Below, in pieces: positions 1 to 9,247 of a stretch of DNA of 64,000 bases. Position 1 is the first letter of the stretch. The number at the start of each line of letters is the position of its first letter. The stretch covers positions 434,001-498,000 of the forward strand of contig NZ_BJOG01000004.1 of NCBI RefSeq assembly GCF_006540085.1. The letters are read 5' to 3'. The notes under the pieces were generated by a model, which worked only from the letters and a program-made list of their open reading frames with translations, had not been told where the DNA came from and did not search any database. The DNA comes from Microbacterium oxydans (GTDB lineage Bacteria; Actinomycetota; Actinomycetes; Actinomycetales; Microbacteriaceae). A program made the translations under genes and the position numbers.

Positions 1-1
1 A

Positions 2-763
2 GGTCGGCTCACCCGCACCAACTCGGAGGCCCTCGACGGCGCGGTCGCCGTGAGCGTCCCGGACTCGCTGCAGCTCGCCCGCGGCGTCGCGATCACCACG
101 TCGTTCCACGTCGACGACCGCACCCACGTCGAGAACGTCCGCTACGGGCCGGGGTCGAACCTGATGGGTGCACTCGCTACCGTGATCGTCCCCGGCGGAC
201 GTCCGATAGGGGTGCGACTGCGCAGTCTGGTCGCCCAGATGCTCCGTTCCCCGGTGCGGCAGTTCCGTCTCGGGAGCCTCCGCCGCTGGAGCGAGCGGGG
301 TATCATCGCGCTGGTCATGCAGACAGCGGACAACTCGCTCACGCTCTCCCTGCGCCGCCGCTTCGGCCGCCTCATCATGACGAGCGCACAGGGACACGGG
401 GAGCCGAACCCGAGCTATCTGCCCCAGGCCCATGCGGCGGCGGCGGCGATCGCCGCGCGGGTCGAGGTGGACAGCGGGGTCCCAGCCGCTGCACGTGGAT
501 CCTGGCCTGAGGTGTTCGGCATCCCCCTCACCGCGCACTTCCTCGGCGGTGCCGTCATCTCGGCGTCACGTACGGACGGTGTCATCGACGGGTATCACCG
601 GGTCTGGGGGCACCCCGGCCTGCACGTCGTCGACGGCGCCGCCGTGCCCGCGAATCCCGGGGTGAATCCCTCGCTGACGATCACCGCACTGGCGGAGCGG
701 GCGCTGTCGTACTGGCCTCGTCGCGGCGAAGACGACGCGCGCCCGGTTCAGCCGGCGAGCTGA
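2..763 (+). CDS. GMC-family oxidoreductase, C-terminal part (5' end outside window)
   Basis: The reading frame is open from base 2, so the gene starts upstream of the window and only about 253 residues are visible. The C-terminus carries the GMC/cholesterol-oxidase-type block: a His-Phe-Leu-Gly-Gly segment, then DGAAVPANPGVNPSLTITAL, which aligns with the HPLGG and VNP...TITALAER region holding the active-site His and Asn of class I cholesterol oxidases. The family oxidises alcohols or sterols with bound FAD. The substrate cannot be told because the FAD-binding N-terminus is missing. Its stop overlaps the 3' end of the convergent membrane protein gene by 16 bases. Confidence 0.8.
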   Translation, partial: GRLTRTNSEALDGAVAVSVPDSLQLARGVAITTSFHVDDRTHVENVRYGPGSNLMGALATVIVPGGRPIGVRLRSLVAQMLRSPVRQFRLGSLRRWSERGIIALVMQTADNSLTLSLRRRFGRLIMTSAQGHGEPNPSYLPQAHAAAAAIAARVEVDSGVPAAARGSWPEVFGIPLTAHFLGGAVISASRTDGVIDGYHRVWGHPGLHVVDGAAVPANPGVNPSLTITALAERALSYWPRRGEDDARPVQPAS

Positions 764-1299
764 GCCTCGGCGACAGGGCTCTGTGGTGCAGGGTCTTCGG
801 ACAGCGCCCGTGACGCTGTCCAGTACCAGCCGTGGGCGACGCTGACGGCGCTCATCCCCAGCAGGGGAAGTGCGATGTAGGGCTCGGTGATGTTCGTCAA
901 CAAGGACCCGAATTCTCCGGTCATGTTCGCGGGCCAGGTCCCGACGACCGCGATGACGACGCCTCCGACCACGAGACCGAGTCCTGCAAAGGCGATGAGG
1001 TGTTGCCGCATGCCCGCCGTGGTCCGCAGAAGCCGGCCCAGCACGAAGGCGGCCCCGCTGCCGATGACGGTCGCCAGAGCGGAGGTGGCCACGACGAAGA
1101 GGAGCTGGAACCATGCCACCAGGATGAGGATCGAGAAGACGGTCTGCAGGGAGCGCGACATGATGGCGAGGACGACGGTCGTCACCAGGAGGAACAGAGC
1201 GTTGAAGGTGATCCAGGTCGCAACGGCGCCGCGCCAGAACTCGCGTCGGCTGAAGGCCATCGGCTGCTCGGTGGTGCGCGGAGACGGGCGAGAGCTCAT
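748..1299 (-). CDS. four-helix integral membrane protein, unknown function
   Basis: This 183-residue protein is not recognised. Four hydrophobic stretches are visible, at about residues 25-50, 53-75, 98-120 and 140-155. A short charged N-terminus (RREFW) precedes the first helix, and the tail is Pro/Ala-rich and soluble. No catalytic motif is seen. It stands alone on the minus strand, converging on the GMC gene with a 16-base overlap and separated from the upstream fadB gene by a strong hairpin, so it is probably its own transcription unit. Confidence 0.6.
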   Translation of the reverse strand: MSSRPSPRTTEQPMAFSRREFWRGAVATWITFNALFLLVTTVVLAIMSRSLQTVFSILILVAWFQLLFVVATSALATVIGSGAAFVLGRLLRTTAGMRQHLIAFAGLGLVVGGVVIAVVGTWPANMTGEFGSLLTNITEPYIALPLLGMSAVSVAHGWYWTASRALSEDPAPQSPVAEAQLAG

Positions 1300-1335
1300 C
1301 GATCCAGGGTAGGGCTTGCCGAGCGCCGGACGACG

Positions 1336-1376
1336 AAGCGCCTCACCGGATTCGCTGGGAATCCGGTGAGGCGCTT
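1336..1376 (-). terminator. intrinsic terminator after fadAB operon
   Basis: A perfect 18-base-pair inverted repeat (arms 1336-1353 and 1359-1376) closes on a five-base loop, 20 bases past the stop of the leftward fadB gene. No long T tract follows on the minus strand, so termination is inferred from stem strength and position. Confidence 0.7.
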
Positions 1377-1395
1377 CGGTTATGGCGTCCGGCGA

Positions 1396-3552
1396 TCAGC
1401 GGCTTTCGACGCCGCGGATCTGCGGGGTGTGGAAGGAGCCGCCGAAGGCCCGCTCGGATGCACCTTCGCGGTCGAGGTACGGTGAGGCGCCGCCGTCGAT
1501 GAAAGGCCAACCGGCGCCGAGGATCAGGCACAGATCGATGTCCTCGACCTCAGGGACGACGCCCTCGTCGAGCATGAGCTTGATCTCCTGCGCCAGACCG
1601 TCCTGCACGCGCTGGAGGATGGTCGCGGCCGTGGCCGGTGTCTTGCCCACCGCCGGCTTCAGGACCTTCTCCGCCTGCTTGCTCCAGCCGACGACGCGTC
1701 CGCCCTTGTCCTTCTCCACGACCGTGTCGAGCTCGGCGAGCGCGTGGAAGTTCTCGTTGGCGTAGAACCGGTCGGGGAACGCATGCACCATCGTGTCCTG
1801 CACGTGGGCGGCGACCTTCCAGCCGACCAGGTTGATCAGCTGGAACGGGCCCATCGGGAGGCCGAGGGGTCCGAAGGCCTTCTCGACCTCGGCGATCGGC
1901 GTGCCCTCGTAGACGGCACGTGCGGCTTCGCCCATGACCTTCGCGAGCAGCCGGTTCACGACGAAGCCCGGGGCGTCGGCGGTGAGCACCGCGTTCTTCC
2001 CCAGGTTCTTCGCGACCACGAAGGCCGTCGACAGCGCGGCGTCGGCGGTCACCGGGGTCTTCACGATCTCGATCAGCGGCATGACCGCGACCGGGTTGAA
2101 GAAGTGGAAGCCGACCAGACGCTCCGGGTGCGCGAGCTTCGACCCGATCTCCTCGACCGACAGGGAGGAGGTGTTGGTCGCGAGGATCGCGTCCTCGGCG
2201 ATGATCTTCTCGATCTCGCCGAACACCTGCTGCTTGACGCCGACCTCCTCGAACACCGCCTCGATGACGAAGTCGCAGTCCGCGTAGAGGCTCTTGTCGG
2301 TCGTGCCGGTGACCAGCGCACGCAGCTTGTTCGCGCTGTCGGAGTCGAGACGTCCCTTGGCCTCGAGCTTGCCGATCTCCTCGTGGATGTAGGCGACGCC
2401 CTTGTCGACACGTGCCTGATCCAGGTCGGTGATGAGCACAGGCACCTGGAGCTTGCGCACGAACAGCAGTGCGAACTGGCTGGCCATGAGACCGGCACCG
2501 ATGATGCCGACCTTGGTGACCTTCTTCGCGAGCTGCTTGTCGGGCGCACCGACCGGACGCTTCGCACGCTTCTGCACCAGGTCGAACGCGTACATCGACG
2601 CGGCGAACTGGTCCCCGGTCACGAGTTCCGCCAGCGCCTCGTCCTCGCGGGCGAAGCCCTCCGCCTTCGTGCCGCTCTTCGCCTTGTCGAGCAGCTCAAG
2701 GGCGGCGTACGGCGACTTCGGCACGGTGCCGATCTTCGACTCCAGCATGCCGCGCGCCATCTTGATCGCGATAGGCCACTTGGTGAGGCGCTCGAGCTTG
2801 CCGGGCTCGTTCTTGCGCTCGACCTTCGTGCCGCCGAGTACCGCATCCGCCCAGGAGAGCGAGTTCTCGAGGTAGTTCGCCGCGGGGAAGATCGCGTCGA
2901 AGATCCCGAGGTCGAACGCCTGCTGCGGCTTCAGCATGCGGTTCTGCTTGAGCGGGTTCGAGATGACCACCTCGAGCGCGTTCTCGATGCCGATGAGGTT
3001 CGGCAGCAGGTAGGCGCCACCCCAGCCGGGGATGATGCCGAGGAAGACCTCGGGAAGCGCCACTGCCGCCGCCGAGGCGTCGACCGTGCGGTATGTGGAG
3101 TTCAGAGCGATCTCCAGTCCGCCGCCGAGCGCGAGTCCGTTCACGAACGCGAAGGACGGCACGCCGAGGTCGCCGAGCTTGCCGAGCACCTTGTGGCCCA
3201 GCTGCGCGATGAGGCGTGCGTTGTCCCGGGACCCGACCTTGCTGATGTCCGAGAGATCGGCGCCGGCCGCCATGATGTACTGCTTGCCGGTGATGCCGAC
3301 CGCCTGGATCTCGCCGGCCGCTGCCCTGGCCTTGAGGCCGTCGAGGGTCTCACCCAGCTGTGTGAGCGTCGCGGGTCCGAGCGTGTTCGGGCGGGTGTGA
3401 TCGCGACCGTTGTCGAGCGTGATCAGTGCCAGCACCTTGCCGGAGGCGAGACGGATGTCGCGCACCGGTGACTGTGTGATGACCTCGCCCTCGGTGAGCG
3501 TCTGGATGGGGGAGAAGTCGATGTCGTCGTAGTCGGTCACGTTCGCGCTCAC
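1396..3552 (-). CDS. fadB: fatty acid oxidation multifunctional enzyme: enoyl-CoA hydratase / 3-hydroxyacyl-CoA dehydrogenase
   Basis: This 718-residue enzyme hydrates trans-2-enoyl-CoA and oxidises the 3-hydroxyacyl-CoA with NAD in cytoplasmic beta-oxidation. The N-terminal crotonase part (about 25-230) has an oxyanion-hole segment, with candidate catalytic Glu in LEIAL (147) and PEVFLG (168). The dehydrogenase part begins at about 346 with the dinucleotide fold GIIGAGLMASQ (349-359) and continues with GFHFFNP, the His-containing motif, and two C-terminal helical domains. The GTG at 3552 was chosen because it forms a GTGA overlap with the fadA stop; the frame extends further upstream without family similarity. 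The length fits the roughly 715-residue FadB/FadJ type. Confidence 0.93.
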   Translation of the reverse strand: MSANVTDYDDIDFSPIQTLTEGEVITQSPVRDIRLASGKVLALITLDNGRDHTRPNTLGPATLTQLGETLDGLKARAAAGEIQAVGITGKQYIMAAGADLSDISKVGSRDNARLIAQLGHKVLGKLGDLGVPSFAFVNGLALGGGLEIALNSTYRTVDASAAAVALPEVFLGIIPGWGGAYLLPNLIGIENALEVVISNPLKQNRMLKPQQAFDLGIFDAIFPAANYLENSLSWADAVLGGTKVERKNEPGKLERLTKWPIAIKMARGMLESKIGTVPKSPYAALELLDKAKSGTKAEGFAREDEALAELVTGDQFAASMYAFDLVQKRAKRPVGAPDKQLAKKVTKVGIIGAGLMASQFALLFVRKLQVPVLITDLDQARVDKGVAYIHEEIGKLEAKGRLDSDSANKLRALVTGTTDKSLYADCDFVIEAVFEEVGVKQQVFGEIEKIIAEDAILATNTSSLSVEEIGSKLAHPERLVGFHFFNPVAVMPLIEIVKTPVTADAALSTAFVVAKNLGKNAVLTADAPGFVVNRLLAKVMGEAARAVYEGTPIAEVEKAFGPLGLPMGPFQLINLVGWKVAAHVQDTMVHAFPDRFYANENFHALAELDTVVEKDKGGRVVGWSKQAEKVLKPAVGKTPATAATILQRVQDGLAQEIKLMLDEGVVPEVEDIDLCLILGAGWPFIDGGASPYLDREGASERAFGGSFHTPQIRGVESR

Positions 3553-4754
3553 TTCTTCTTCTTGCCGTCGTAGTGCGGGTTCTCCCAGATGACCGAACCG
3601 CCCTGGCCGAGACCCACGCACATGGCGGTGAGGCCGTAGCGGACATCGGGACGCTCGGCGAACTGCGCCGCGAGCTGGATCATGAGGCGCACACCGGACG
3701 CGGCGAGCGGGTGCCCGAGGGCGATGGCGCCGCCCCACTGGTTGACACGCGGATCGTCGTCGGCGATCCCGAAGTGGTCGAGCAGGGAGATCACCTGGAT
3801 GGCGAAGGCCTCGTTGAGCTCGAAGAGACCGATGTCGTCGATCGTGAGACCGGCTTTCTTGAGGGCTTTCTCGGTCGACGGGATCGGGCCGATGCCCATG
3901 ATCTCGGGCTGGACCCCGGCGAACGCGAACGAGACCATCCGCATCTTCGGCGCCAGTCCGAACTCCTTGACCGCACCACCACCGGCGAGCAGCGACATCG
4001 TCGCGCCGTCGGTGAGAGGGGAGGAGGTGCCTGCGGTGACGCGTCCGTGCGGGCGGAACGGCGTCTTCAGCGCGGCGAGGTCTTCCATGGTGGTCTGCGG
4101 GCGTCGACCTTCGTCCTCGGTGGCGAGGCCCCAGGCGCCGTCGGCACCCTTGATCGCGACGGACACGAGGTCGGGCTGGATCTTGCCCGCGTCGTATGCC
4201 GCCTGCACCTTGTGCTGGCTCAACATGCCGAAGCGGTCGGAGCGCTCTTTGGTGAGGTGCGGGAAGCGGTCGAAGATGCGCTCAGCCGTGACGCCCATGT
4301 TGAGCGCGCCGGGGTCGACCATCTTCTCTGCCACGAACCGCGGGTTCGGGTCGGCGTTCCCGCCGATCGGGTGGTGCCCCATGTGCTCGACGCCGCCGGC
4401 GAGGGCGAAGTCGTACATGCCGACACCGATCGATGCGCCCATCGTGGTGACGCTGGTCATCGCGCCGGCGCACATGCGCTCGACCGCGAGGCCGGGCACC
4501 GTCTGCGGAAGGCCCGCGAGGATCGCCACCGAGCGCCCGAGCGTCAGCCCCTGGTCGCCGGTCTGGCTCGTCGCCGCGATGGCGACGTCATCGATGCGGT
4601 CGGCCGGGACGGAGGCGTTGCGCTCCATCAAGCCGATGGTCGCCTTGACGGCGAGGTCATCCGCGCGGGTGTTCCAGTACATGCCCTTTTCGCCGGCGCG
4701 CCCGAAAGGGGTGCGTACTCCATCGACGAAGAAGACGTCCGAGATCTCGGCCAC
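3549..4754 (-). CDS. fadA: acetyl-CoA acyltransferase (3-ketoacyl-CoA thiolase)
   Basis: This 401-residue thiolase catalyses the last step of beta-oxidation, cleaving 3-ketoacyl-CoA with CoA. The nucleophilic Cys lies in ERMCAGAM (C95), the His in ALGHPLAASG, and the second Cys in TAMCVGLGQGG near the C-terminus, which is the full thiolase triad. The GTG start is preceded by a TTGGAGG ribosome site. It is the first gene of a two-gene leftward operon and its stop overlaps the fadB start (GTGA), so the two subunits are translationally coupled, as expected for a trifunctional complex. Confidence 0.94.
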   Translation of the reverse strand: MAEISDVFFVDGVRTPFGRAGEKGMYWNTRADDLAVKATIGLMERNASVPADRIDDVAIAATSQTGDQGLTLGRSVAILAGLPQTVPGLAVERMCAGAMTSVTTMGASIGVGMYDFALAGGVEHMGHHPIGGNADPNPRFVAEKMVDPGALNMGVTAERIFDRFPHLTKERSDRFGMLSQHKVQAAYDAGKIQPDLVSVAIKGADGAWGLATEDEGRRPQTTMEDLAALKTPFRPHGRVTAGTSSPLTDGATMSLLAGGGAVKEFGLAPKMRMVSFAFAGVQPEIMGIGPIPSTEKALKKAGLTIDDIGLFELNEAFAIQVISLLDHFGIADDDPRVNQWGGAIALGHPLAASGVRLMIQLAAQFAERPDVRYGLTAMCVGLGQGGSVIWENPHYDGKKKK

Positions 4755-4826
4755 TCTGCCTCCAAGTTAGTGCGTGGCCTCAGTCTATGAAGCCCGGGAA
4801 ACAGGGAGGAATCGGTTGGTTCGAAC

Positions 4827-6020
4827 CTACGAAGCGGGTGCGGAGGTGCTGTCGGGCGTTTGCGCCGCCTCTACAAAGGCGGCCGCGATCTTCTGTGCGG
4901 TCTGTTCAATCTGCCAGGGGCGGGCTCCGAGTGCTGCCAGCGCATCCCCGATCTCCTCCGCCGTCTCACCGGGGAGATCCCACGCCACGCGGCGGAGGTA
5001 TTCCGGGGTGAGGAGGTTCTCGGTCGGCATCCCCAACTCCTCGGCGATGGCTTCCACGACAGGGCGCGCGGCCTTGAGCCGCGCATCCGCTTCGGGGTTG
5101 CGATCGGCCCATGCGCGCGGGGGAGGAAGCGTATCGCTCGGGACCCGTTCGCGCGGGAGCTCTTCCGATGCCCGCCCATCGACGATCGCCTGCCACCACC
5201 TGTCGAGCTGCGTGCGGCTCGCGCGGCCCTGGAACTCCTTGATACCGGCGAGGGCCTGCTTCGACGGCGGGTTGGCCATCACTGCGGCGACGAGTGACCG
5301 GTCGGGAACGAGCCGGCCGGGGGAGACATCCTGGTCCTGTGCATACGCTTCGCGGGCCTGCCAGAGCGAACGTGCGACCGCGAGGTTACGAGCCCCGCGC
5401 ACCTGGTGCAGGCCACTGAGCCGGCGCCAGGGGTCTTCCCTCGGCGGCTTGGGCGCACGGGCCAGAGTGGCGGCGAACTCCTGGGCGGCGTACTCCGTCT
5501 TGTTCTGCTCCTCCAGTTCGAGCACGAGAACGTCGCGGACATCGATCAGATGCAGCACGTCGAGCGCGGCGTACTCGAGCCAGGAGTCGGGGAGCGGACG
5601 CGTCGACCAGTCGGCCGCCGAGTGCTCCTTCTTCAGCGTGATGCCCAGCGTGTCCTCGACGACGGCGCCGAGTCCGACCCGTTCGTGCCCGAGCAGACGG
5701 GACGCGAGTTCGGTGTCGAAGATCACCGGAGGCTCGAGGCGCAGCTCCCGCAGCGAGGGCAGGTCCTGGCTCGCGGCATGCAGAACCCACTCGACGTCGC
5801 CGATCGCCTCCTGGAGAGGAGCGAAATCGCCGATGGCCGGCGGGTCGAAGAGGAAGACCCCGGCTTCGCGCCGGAACACCTGCACCAGATAGGCGCGTTG
5901 CGAGTAACGGAAGCCGGACGCGCGTTCCACGTCGACGGCCACGGGGCCGGTGCCCGCAGCGAGTACGGCGCAAGCCGCGCGGAACTCCTCAGCATCCGAG
6001 ATCACGGAGTATTCAGTCAC
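4827..6020 (-). CDS. rnd: ribonuclease D family 3'-5' exonuclease with HRDC domain
   Basis: This 397-residue protein carries a DEDDy exonuclease core: VAVDVERASG (first Asp and Glu), HAASQDLPSL (second Asp) and YAALDVLHL (Tyr and last Asp). It trims tRNA and other RNA 3' ends. An HRDC-type helical domain follows at about residues 215-290, then a C-terminal helical region typical of actinobacterial RNase D. The GTG start overlaps the end of the upstream DUF3000 gene by eight bases, so the two are co-transcribed, an arrangement common in Actinobacteria. An Ala/Ser/Thr-rich tail ends the protein. Confidence 0.9.
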   Translation of the reverse strand: MTEYSVISDAEEFRAACAVLAAGTGPVAVDVERASGFRYSQRAYLVQVFRREAGVFLFDPPAIGDFAPLQEAIGDVEWVLHAASQDLPSLRELRLEPPVIFDTELASRLLGHERVGLGAVVEDTLGITLKKEHSAADWSTRPLPDSWLEYAALDVLHLIDVRDVLVLELEEQNKTEYAAQEFAATLARAPKPPREDPWRRLSGLHQVRGARNLAVARSLWQAREAYAQDQDVSPGRLVPDRSLVAAVMANPPSKQALAGIKEFQGRASRTQLDRWWQAIVDGRASEELPRERVPSDTLPPPRAWADRNPEADARLKAARPVVEAIAEELGMPTENLLTPEYLRRVAWDLPGETAEEIGDALAALGARPWQIEQTAQKIAAAFVEAAQTPDSTSAPAS

Positions 6021-6594
6021 GTACAGCCTTTCGCGCGCCGATCACGGCGATGCCCTCGGAGCCGGGCGGAAGTCCCGCCAGCATTCCGACCAGCTCGGCC
6101 CATGCTTCGACGTGCGGTCGGAACGGGCCCTCCGGAGTCCAGGACGCACGCAATTCTATCTGCGCTCCGTCGCCTTCGATGGCGAGCCCGCCGAATCCCT
6201 TCGACAGCGTCTTCGTCGACGTCCCCGATTCCGAGTGGTAGACCGCATCCCGCGAATCGAGCGCGTCGACCAGCCACGACCAGGTCACGTCGGCGAGCAG
6301 GGGATCGGTGCCGATCTCGGTCTCCAGTGGAGCCTGCGCGAAGATCACGATGCGCCACGAGCCGCCCCAAGCGCCCGGCTCGTCCGGATCGTGCAGCAGG
6401 ACGAAGCGGCCCGTGCCGTACACCGACTCGCCGTCGCTCTCCGGGCGCACGTCGGCGGCGAGGGCGATGGCGAAGGGTGCGAGACCCTGTGGCGTGGCGA
6501 TCTCGCGTACCGTGATGTCATCGCGGAACTCGGTCTCGCGCAGTTCGGCCACGGCGCTCTCGAAAGGCGTCCCGGCCTCGGGGTGTGCGGTCAC
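6013..6594 (-). CDS. DUF3000 domain protein
   Basis: This 193-residue protein matches the actinobacterial DUF3000 pattern. The N-terminus begins FESAVAELRETEFRDDI, a central GGSWRIVIFAQAP and a WSWLVDAL segment follow, and the protein ends in an ELRASWTP...VEAWAELVGMLAGLPP block. The molecular function is unknown for the family. It is the first gene of a unit with RNase D (eight-base overlap), and the pairing suggests an RNA-related role, though this is only inference. Translation starts at GTG; the divergent hydrolase starts 26 bases away, so the promoters share a short spacer. Confidence 0.82.
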   Translation of the reverse strand: MTAHPEAGTPFESAVAELRETEFRDDITVREIATPQGLAPFAIALAADVRPESDGESVYGTGRFVLLHDPDEPGAWGGSWRIVIFAQAPLETEIGTDPLLADVTWSWLVDALDSRDAVYHSESGTSTKTLSKGFGGLAIEGDGAQIELRASWTPEGPFRPHVEAWAELVGMLAGLPPGSEGIAVIGARKAVRD

Positions 6595-6619
6595 GGCAAC
6601 AGGCTAGAGTCAGGAAGCG

Positions 6620-7774
6620 ATGAAGAGTCTCAGGCACGCCGTTACGCTCCTTGTCCCCGCGCTGTTCGCCTTCGGGGCAGCGTTCGCTCTCGTCGTGTTC
6701 GCGGTCGCCCGACGGGTCGTCACCCCGATGCGCCGACCCACCGATACACAGATCCTCGCGGTCGACACCGGTGCGCAGACCATCGAACTGCAGCGCACTC
6801 CCGACACCGAGCTCCCCGGGCGCTACGGCCTGTTCACGACAGGGACGTACGGCTACGTCAAGCTCGGTGCGGTGCTCAGCGCAGACGCCACGACCGTTCG
6901 ACGCAAGCTGCTCACGCAGATCGAACCCGGTGCGCGCGTGGATCGTGCTGCGGCATTCAGCGGCTACTACTACTCCACTCCGAGCGAGCTGCACCTGCAG
7001 TGGGAGAACCTTCTGATCGGCTCTCCCGCCGGCCCGTGTCCGGCCTGGTACTTCCCCGGGTCGTCGTCGACCTGGGTGATCCAGGTGCACGGCCGAGGAG
7101 CGACACGGGCGGAGTGCCTGCGCGCCGTGCCGGTCATGCACGCGGCGGGCCTTCCGACCCTGGTGGTGTCCTACCGCAACGATGGTGAGGCTCCCCGAAC
7201 CAGGGCCGGTGCGTATGCGCTCGGGGCATCGGAGTGGCGTGACGTCGATGCCGCCATCGCGTACGCACTCCGACACGGAGCAGAGCGGGTCATCCTGATG
7301 GGCTGGTCGATGGGGGGAGCGGTCTCGCTGCAGGCCGCGGTGAGTTCGGGTCACAGAGACCGCATCGCGGGGATCATCCTCGAGTCCCCTGTCGTCGACT
7401 GGCGCACGGTGCTGCGGTTCCAGGCGAAGCTTGCCGGGGTGCGGCCGCCCTTGCCCGAGCTGGCCATGGGGGCGCTGCAGACGCCTCTCACCGCGCGCCT
7501 CAGCGGCGCAGACGAGCCGATCCACTTCGATCGCCTGGACATGGTCGCCCGAGCGGACGAACTGACCGCACCGATCCTGATCCTGCACAGCGACGACGAC
7601 GGCTTCGTGCCCGCGGATTCGTCCCATGCCCTTCAGAATGCGCGCCCCGACCTCGTGACCATGCCGAAGTTCACGGTCGCCCGTCACACGAAGCTGTGGA
7701 ACTACGACCAGACCGGATGGACCACGGCCATCACGGACTGGCTCGAAGCCACGGGTTTCAGCGCTTCTGCATGA
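6620..7774 (+). CDS. membrane-anchored alpha/beta hydrolase
   Basis: This 384-residue protein has one N-terminal hydrophobic segment (about 8-32), probably an uncleaved anchor that places the catalytic domain outside the membrane. The alpha/beta hydrolase core has the nucleophile elbow GWSMGGAVS, a candidate acid in ILHSDDDGFVP and a candidate His in VARHTKLWN, a complete Ser-Asp-His triad in the right order. It resembles prolyl-oligopeptidase-type esterases. The substrate is unknown. It converges on the SufE-like gene with a 17-base overlap. Confidence 0.8.
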   Translation: MKSLRHAVTLLVPALFAFGAAFALVVFAVARRVVTPMRRPTDTQILAVDTGAQTIELQRTPDTELPGRYGLFTTGTYGYVKLGAVLSADATTVRRKLLTQIEPGARVDRAAAFSGYYYSTPSELHLQWENLLIGSPAGPCPAWYFPGSSSTWVIQVHGRGATRAECLRAVPVMHAAGLPTLVVSYRNDGEAPRTRAGAYALGASEWRDVDAAIAYALRHGAERVILMGWSMGGAVSLQAAVSSGHRDRIAGIILESPVVDWRTVLRFQAKLAGVRPPLPELAMGALQTPLTARLSGADEPIHFDRLDMVARADELTAPILILHSDDDGFVPADSSHALQNARPDLVTMPKFTVARHTKLWNYDQTGWTTAITDWLEATGFSASA

Positions 7775-8198
7775 CCTGGTTCTTCGCCCGCATCAGCATC
7801 CCGGTCATGCCTCCGATCCGCAGCGGCGACACCGCTTTCGTGAGGCCGATCGACTGCGGGTAGTCGTTCGGGATGGCGAGAACCTCGTCGGCGGTGAGAC
7901 CGGTGAGCCCCTGCACCAGGATGCTGGCGAACCCGCGGGTGGTCGGCGCCTCCGGAGGTGCCGTCGCATGCATGGTGACGATGTCGTCCTGCACCTCGAC
8001 GTGGATGTACACAGGGGACTGGCACTCCGCGACCCGCTCGTACATCTCGGGATGCGCCGCGACCGCGTCCGAGACGTCCGGGAGCTCGTCCGAGAACTCG
8101 AGCAGCAGGAGGAGCCGATCCGACTCCGGGGTCTCCAGGAATCCCTCGCGGATCTCGGCAAGGGTGTCAGGAACGTCGCTCGTGCTCATCCCTGTCAT
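7758..8198 (-). CDS. sufE: SufE-family Fe-S assembly sulfur acceptor
   Basis: This 146-residue protein begins with the SufE-type N-terminus (LAEIREGFLETPESDRLLLL). The conserved sulfur-accepting Cys is in RVAECQSPVYIHV (C59), followed by a GFASILVQGLTGL helix. SufE takes persulfide sulfur from a cysteine desulfurase for iron-sulfur cluster assembly. Candidate starts are GTG 8204, ATG 8198 and ATG 8189; none has a strong ribosome site, and 8198 is a compromise. It lies directly downstream of the rhodanese-type sulfurtransferase gene, so the pair probably works on the same sulfur pool. Confidence 0.87.
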   Translation of the reverse strand: MTGMSTSDVPDTLAEIREGFLETPESDRLLLLLEFSDELPDVSDAVAAHPEMYERVAECQSPVYIHVEVQDDIVTMHATAPPEAPTTRGFASILVQGLTGLTADEVLAIPNDYPQSIGLTKAVSPLRIGGMTGMLMRAKNQVMQKR

Positions 8199-8208
8199 TG
8201 TCACACGC

Positions 8209-9102
8209 TCAGACGGTACCCGGCTCTGAGCCCGTGACGATCGGCACGCGCACTGCGCTTCCCCACTCCGTCCAGGAACCGTCGTAGTTGCGGACGTTCT
8301 CGAACCCGAGGAGGTGCTTGAGCACGAACCAGGTGTGGCTCGACCGCTCACCGATACGGCAGTAGGCGACGACGTCGTCGCCGTCATTCAGGCCGGCGCC
8401 GTCACGGTAGATCACGTCGAGCTCGGCCCGGGGGCGGAATCCGCCGTCTTCCGCGACCGCCTTCGCCCACGGAACGCTCTGCGCGGTGGGGATGTGTCCC
8501 GCCCGCAGCGTCCCCTCCTCGGGGTATGCGGGTGCCGTGGTGCGCTCACCGGAGTACTCCTCGGGGGAGCGCACATCGATCAGAGGGCTGCCGATGTGGG
8601 CCAGGACGTCTTCCTTGTACGCGCGGATCACGGAGTCGTCGCGCTCGACCACGGGGTACTCCGTAGCCGGCCGGGAGGTCGCCTCCCGGGTGAGTTCCCG
8701 TCCTTCGGCGATCCAGCGGTCACGTCCGCCGTCGAGCAGGCGTACGTCTTCGTGGCCGAACAGCGAGAACACCCAGAGGGCGTAGGCGGCCCACCAGTTG
8801 TTCTTGTCGCCGTAGATGACGACCGTGTCGTCGCGGGCGATGCCCTTGCGGCTGAGCAGTTCGGCGAAGCCCTCGCCGTCGACGTAGTCACGCACCACCG
8901 GGTCGTTGAGCTCGGTGTGCCAGTCGACCTTCACCGCTCCAGGGATGTGGCCGGTCTCGTAGAGCAGGACGTCTTCATCGGATTCGACCACCACGAGGCC
9001 GGGGGTTCCCAGCCGTTCCGCGAGCCACTGCGTGGTCACCAGGCGGCCGGGCTCGGCGTACTCGGCGAACTTGGGGGAGGAGGAATCGAACTCGATGGCC
9101 AT
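8209..9102 (-). CDS. sulfurtransferase (two rhodanese domains, thiosulfate type)
   Basis: This 297-residue protein has two rhodanese domains. The first is inactive-like ([16 protein letters not shown]). The second carries the active Cys in [14 protein letters not shown] (C248), the loop typical of actinobacterial CysA/SseA thiosulfate sulfurtransferases. It moves sulfane sulfur from thiosulfate or mercaptopyruvate to acceptors. The ATG at 9102 was chosen because the protein then begins just before the family N-terminus; the frame stays open upstream without similarity. It is the first gene of an operon with sufE and is divergent from zapE. Confidence 0.9.
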   Translation of the reverse strand: MAIEFDSSSPKFAEYAEPGRLVTTQWLAERLGTPGLVVVESDEDVLLYETGHIPGAVKVDWHTELNDPVVRDYVDGEGFAELLSRKGIARDDTVVIYGDKNNWWAAYALWVFSLFGHEDVRLLDGGRDRWIAEGRELTREATSRPATEYPVVERDDSVIRAYKEDVLAHIGSPLIDVRSPEEYSGERTTAPAYPEEGTLRAGHIPTAQSVPWAKAVAEDGGFRPRAELDVIYRDGAGLNDGDDVVAYCRIGERSSHTWFVLKHLLGFENVRNYDGSWTEWGSAVRVPIVTGSEPGTV

Positions 9103-9247
9103 GGGGTCTCCGAAGCGTTGAGCGGACGAGGGTGCTGCTGCAGACGGCGTAGTGTTGTTCCGTCCCTTCGACGATAGATCCCCGCCGAGCACCCTGCGCC
9201 CGATTCGTAAGACTTCGACACAGGTGAGCACCTGATCCAGGACCGTG

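Noticed and set aside
1744-3471. 575-residue open frame opposite fadB
   Set aside because: Antisense shadow of a high-GC gene; Arg/Glu/Leu-rich without any domain, while the fadB frame is a clear enzyme.
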